Shown here: in pieces, positions 61,881 to 64,000 of the stretch
How positions within the stretch are numbered: position 1 is the first letter of the stretch
How the letters are laid out: each line of letters opens with the position of its first letter
NCBI RefSeq assembly: GCF_964204645.1
Contig: NC_134029.1
Location: 19,362,450 to 19,426,449, forward strand
Length of the DNA: 64,000 bases
DNA from: Tubulanus polymorphus
Lineage: Eukaryota > Nemertea > Palaeonemertea > Tubulaniformes > Tubulanidae
Reading direction: 5' to 3'
The notes under the pieces: model-generated
Database searches by the model: none
The model's input: only the letters and a program-made list of their open reading frames with translations
Told to the model about the DNA's origin: nothing
Translations under genes and position numbers: made by a program

Positions 61881-63947
61881 GAAAGAAACATTCAGGGGTT
61901 CCTATTATTCATTGTGAATAGCTTTCGGATGGGACTGAAAATAGACTCATGATGTAATTGCAATTTGTTGCTTTTCATTTCGTTCAACAATGAATTACCT
62001 ATTATATTATAAACAACTATTGTTTATCAATAAGTAGACAGTATTATTGTGTTAAAGTTCATGAACAGGATTTTGAAATTTACTGTATACCTAACAAGCT
62101 CCACGCCCTTGTTAGTTGTCTGTATCCCGGTGGCTGGTTGCAGGTTTCACCGTCACATATTATCACAAACCACACATACAAGTATGGTGTAAGCCCATAC
62201 GATCATAAAGCATACATCGCCAACGATGCAGACGCTCCGTAACACGGGTAGTCCTCCGTCACGGACCACCGAGCGAATCTTATACTGTAGTCAGCAACCT
62301 GTCTGATGGTGACCTTCATTTGGGGGCATGCTTGGATCCCAAATGGTAAAACTCTCCCCGCCCCCCAAAAAGACCACATTTCTAATAGCTACAATAATAC
62401 TGAATCAGAATATATATAGTTTTCCTATGTTTATGATTATACACAATTTTTATCACAATGATTATACGCAATAAAGTTGAAAACCGGATAATTATGACCA
62501 AAATTAAATCAGTGAAATCTAAGAATTTCTTAATTGATTATTACACGTGGATAGGGATTTATAATGTATATATAATGTCCCAGTAGTGTATCTAATTAAA
62601 ACCTGTTTAAAATCGAGGTAAGGCTTTTAACGATTTCAGTTGTGGTTAGATTTTTAAATTGATAGTTCACTGTATAATTGTGACCGCGGTTATTATTGAT
62701 TTGTCACCAACGGGATCTTTGAATTCCGCTTGAGTGATAGAATGTTTAACAAATTGTCCAAGAAATAACGAGTCGCGACACACAGAGTTCCTGTCTCCAG
62801 AATTACTTTTATTACACGAACTGATCTCAACGATCTAGATGGTTACAGCGGTCTCCCTTAACCGTTCAAAACAACAAGTATATATAGTTCACTTCTTAAT
62901 TATCTAATCAATAAACCCATTACCAAAACAGTAAAAATTGTCGTTAGCTCAACCTGCGTTGGACGAAAAACCATTCAATCTCACTTCAGGCAAGCTGCCC
63001 AGAAAATTAGTTCCTTCCTTGAGCGGTTCCAAAAGTTCTCCCTATCACGAATCAGCTCCATCGATTGTAGTTATCTTGACTGACTGCGGTCCTCCTAAAA
63101 CCTCCAAATAAGTCACTTTCAGGAAAACCGCCGTCAGTTTGTCCAAAATCACTGATATATTGCTCTGTGGGGATTTTTTTTTATTAAGAAAATAAAGACA
63201 TAGGCCTAGCTGGAAAAGCTTTTATTGTGAAATTTCTAAGTGGACCCTGAGCCATTCCACCTGATATACGGGTTCCGGAACAACGGCTAAGATACTAGAC
63301 CAAGCCGCGGCTGTTTGTCAAGGGCCGAAACGTTATGGATTCATTTTTATCAAATGACATTCGAATGTGGGACTTTTTCATTTAAAATGTGAATTGCATA
63401 ATTTTCAAAGCGCATCACTACCGCCAAAAATTCGACTAAAACCCCATTTTTCAATCCACGCCATATCTACGTGGCTTCGTGCTGTTTCATTAAATGGGAA
63501 ATCCGACATTTCTGACATTCCCCGCGGAAATCTACGAACATTTACAGAAAAATATTTCAATTAAAATAACCATGTTCAATGGGAATTCCGGAATACTGTT
63601 TCCATTACTGTTTCATTATTCCATATAAAATTCATAAACCAGCACAAATTTCACACTGCTCAAAAATTATAAGTTCATGCCCGGATCCCGAACGCGATTT
63701 TATGTACCGCGTATTGCTGAACTTTCAAGCGTTTTAATAAATGCAGCTCATACGGCGGTTTTTAGCACAATGCAAAATTTGTTCATTCAAATTTTGCCAC
63801 ACGATTTAGAGTTCCCGGTACCTGTATATTGTAAGACAAAAAACGTGATATGTGAAATACCTTCCCAAGTGTTGAGTATTCAATTTGTGCGTTTATCAGG
63901 CTGGAATGATTATTTGGCAATAGTAAGCAGATTGAAGCGCTAACTTT
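61881..63947. other. Duplicated spacer downstream of GPCR copy 2
   Basis: Same content as 44820-46888 with small indels, for example an extra TTTTTATCACAATGATTATACG-like stretch near 62447. No gene is seen. Confidence 0.5.
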
Positions 63948-64000
63948 TCAAACGAGTTTCTTCAGGGTGTGGAGAAACTGTTTGTTTACTATACAATACA
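63948..64000 (-). CDS. C-terminal end of second-type GPCR, copy 2 (partial)
   Basis: The last codons and stop of a second copy of the receptor at 46889-47866 (CIVNKQFLHTLKKLV). The one difference seen is silent (GTT to GTA for Val). The rest lies beyond the window, so whether it is intact is unknown. Confidence 0.8.
   Translation of the reverse strand, partial: YCIVNKQFLHTLKKLV

Larger units (their letters stand above)
58048..64000 (+). repeat. Segmental duplication, copy 2 (cut by window end)
   Basis: Near-identical to 41,046 onward. Differences include single-base changes, a 4-bp loss in an ATAAT run near 58300, a 62-bp segment present here but missing from copy 1 within the leader intron (about 59890-59955), and a 15-bp insertion near 59080 (TTGATTGCAAAACTC). 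The window ends before the copy does. Confidence 0.95.

Overview
The window is nuclear DNA from an animal with intron-rich genes, GT-AG introns, A+T-rich spacers and many small repeats. The recognisable genes are vertebrate-like orthologues (coronin-7, frataxin, NUDT15-type Nudix, MTHFS, DNA polymerase kappa). Together with expanded single-exon GPCRs and tRNA-derived SINE/MITE debris, this suggests a marine bilaterian invertebrate, perhaps a lophotrochozoan. The phylum cannot be fixed from the sequence alone. All gene models below were built by hand from reading frames, splice sites and intron phase.

Layout. 1-5.5 kb: repeats (a tRNA-derived SINE, a three-copy dispersed repeat, a 100-bp TA run). 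5.5-8.3 kb: a four-exon gene for an unrecognised 65-residue protein (+). 8.3-13.1 kb: no convincing gene. 14.1-23.6 kb: coronin-7 (-), 24 coding exons, divergent from frataxin (+, 23.9-26.2 kb) across a 311-bp spacer. 27.0-30.1 kb: a protein with two fused NUDT15-like Nudix domains (-). 31.6-33.9 kb: MTHFS (+). 35.0-41.0 kb: DNA polymerase kappa (-), ten coding exons including two UBZ fingers and a C-terminal PIP-like end.

41.0-64.0 kb is a different, repeat-driven landscape. A segment of about 5.9 kb carrying a plus-strand GPCR and the end of a minus-strand GPCR occurs at 41,046-46,941 and again at 58,048-64,000, where the window cuts it. A cassette that looks like a TATA promoter plus spliced 5' leader occurs five times, in both orientations. 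Two opposed copies (49.1-50.5 kb and 56.8-58.0 kb) bracket a 1.3-kb 17-bp minisatellite and a six-exon CBM20-like (starch/glycogen-binding fold) gene.

The conserved genes form an ordinary housekeeping cluster: actin/Golgi trafficking, Fe-S assembly, nucleotide sanitation, folate metabolism and translesion synthesis. No operon-like cooperation is implied. The points most worth follow-up are the duplicated promoter cassette around the GPCR locus, the dual-Nudix fusion, the CBM20-like gene, the short four-exon gene, and the inverted-repeat elements that contain tRNA-like sequences.
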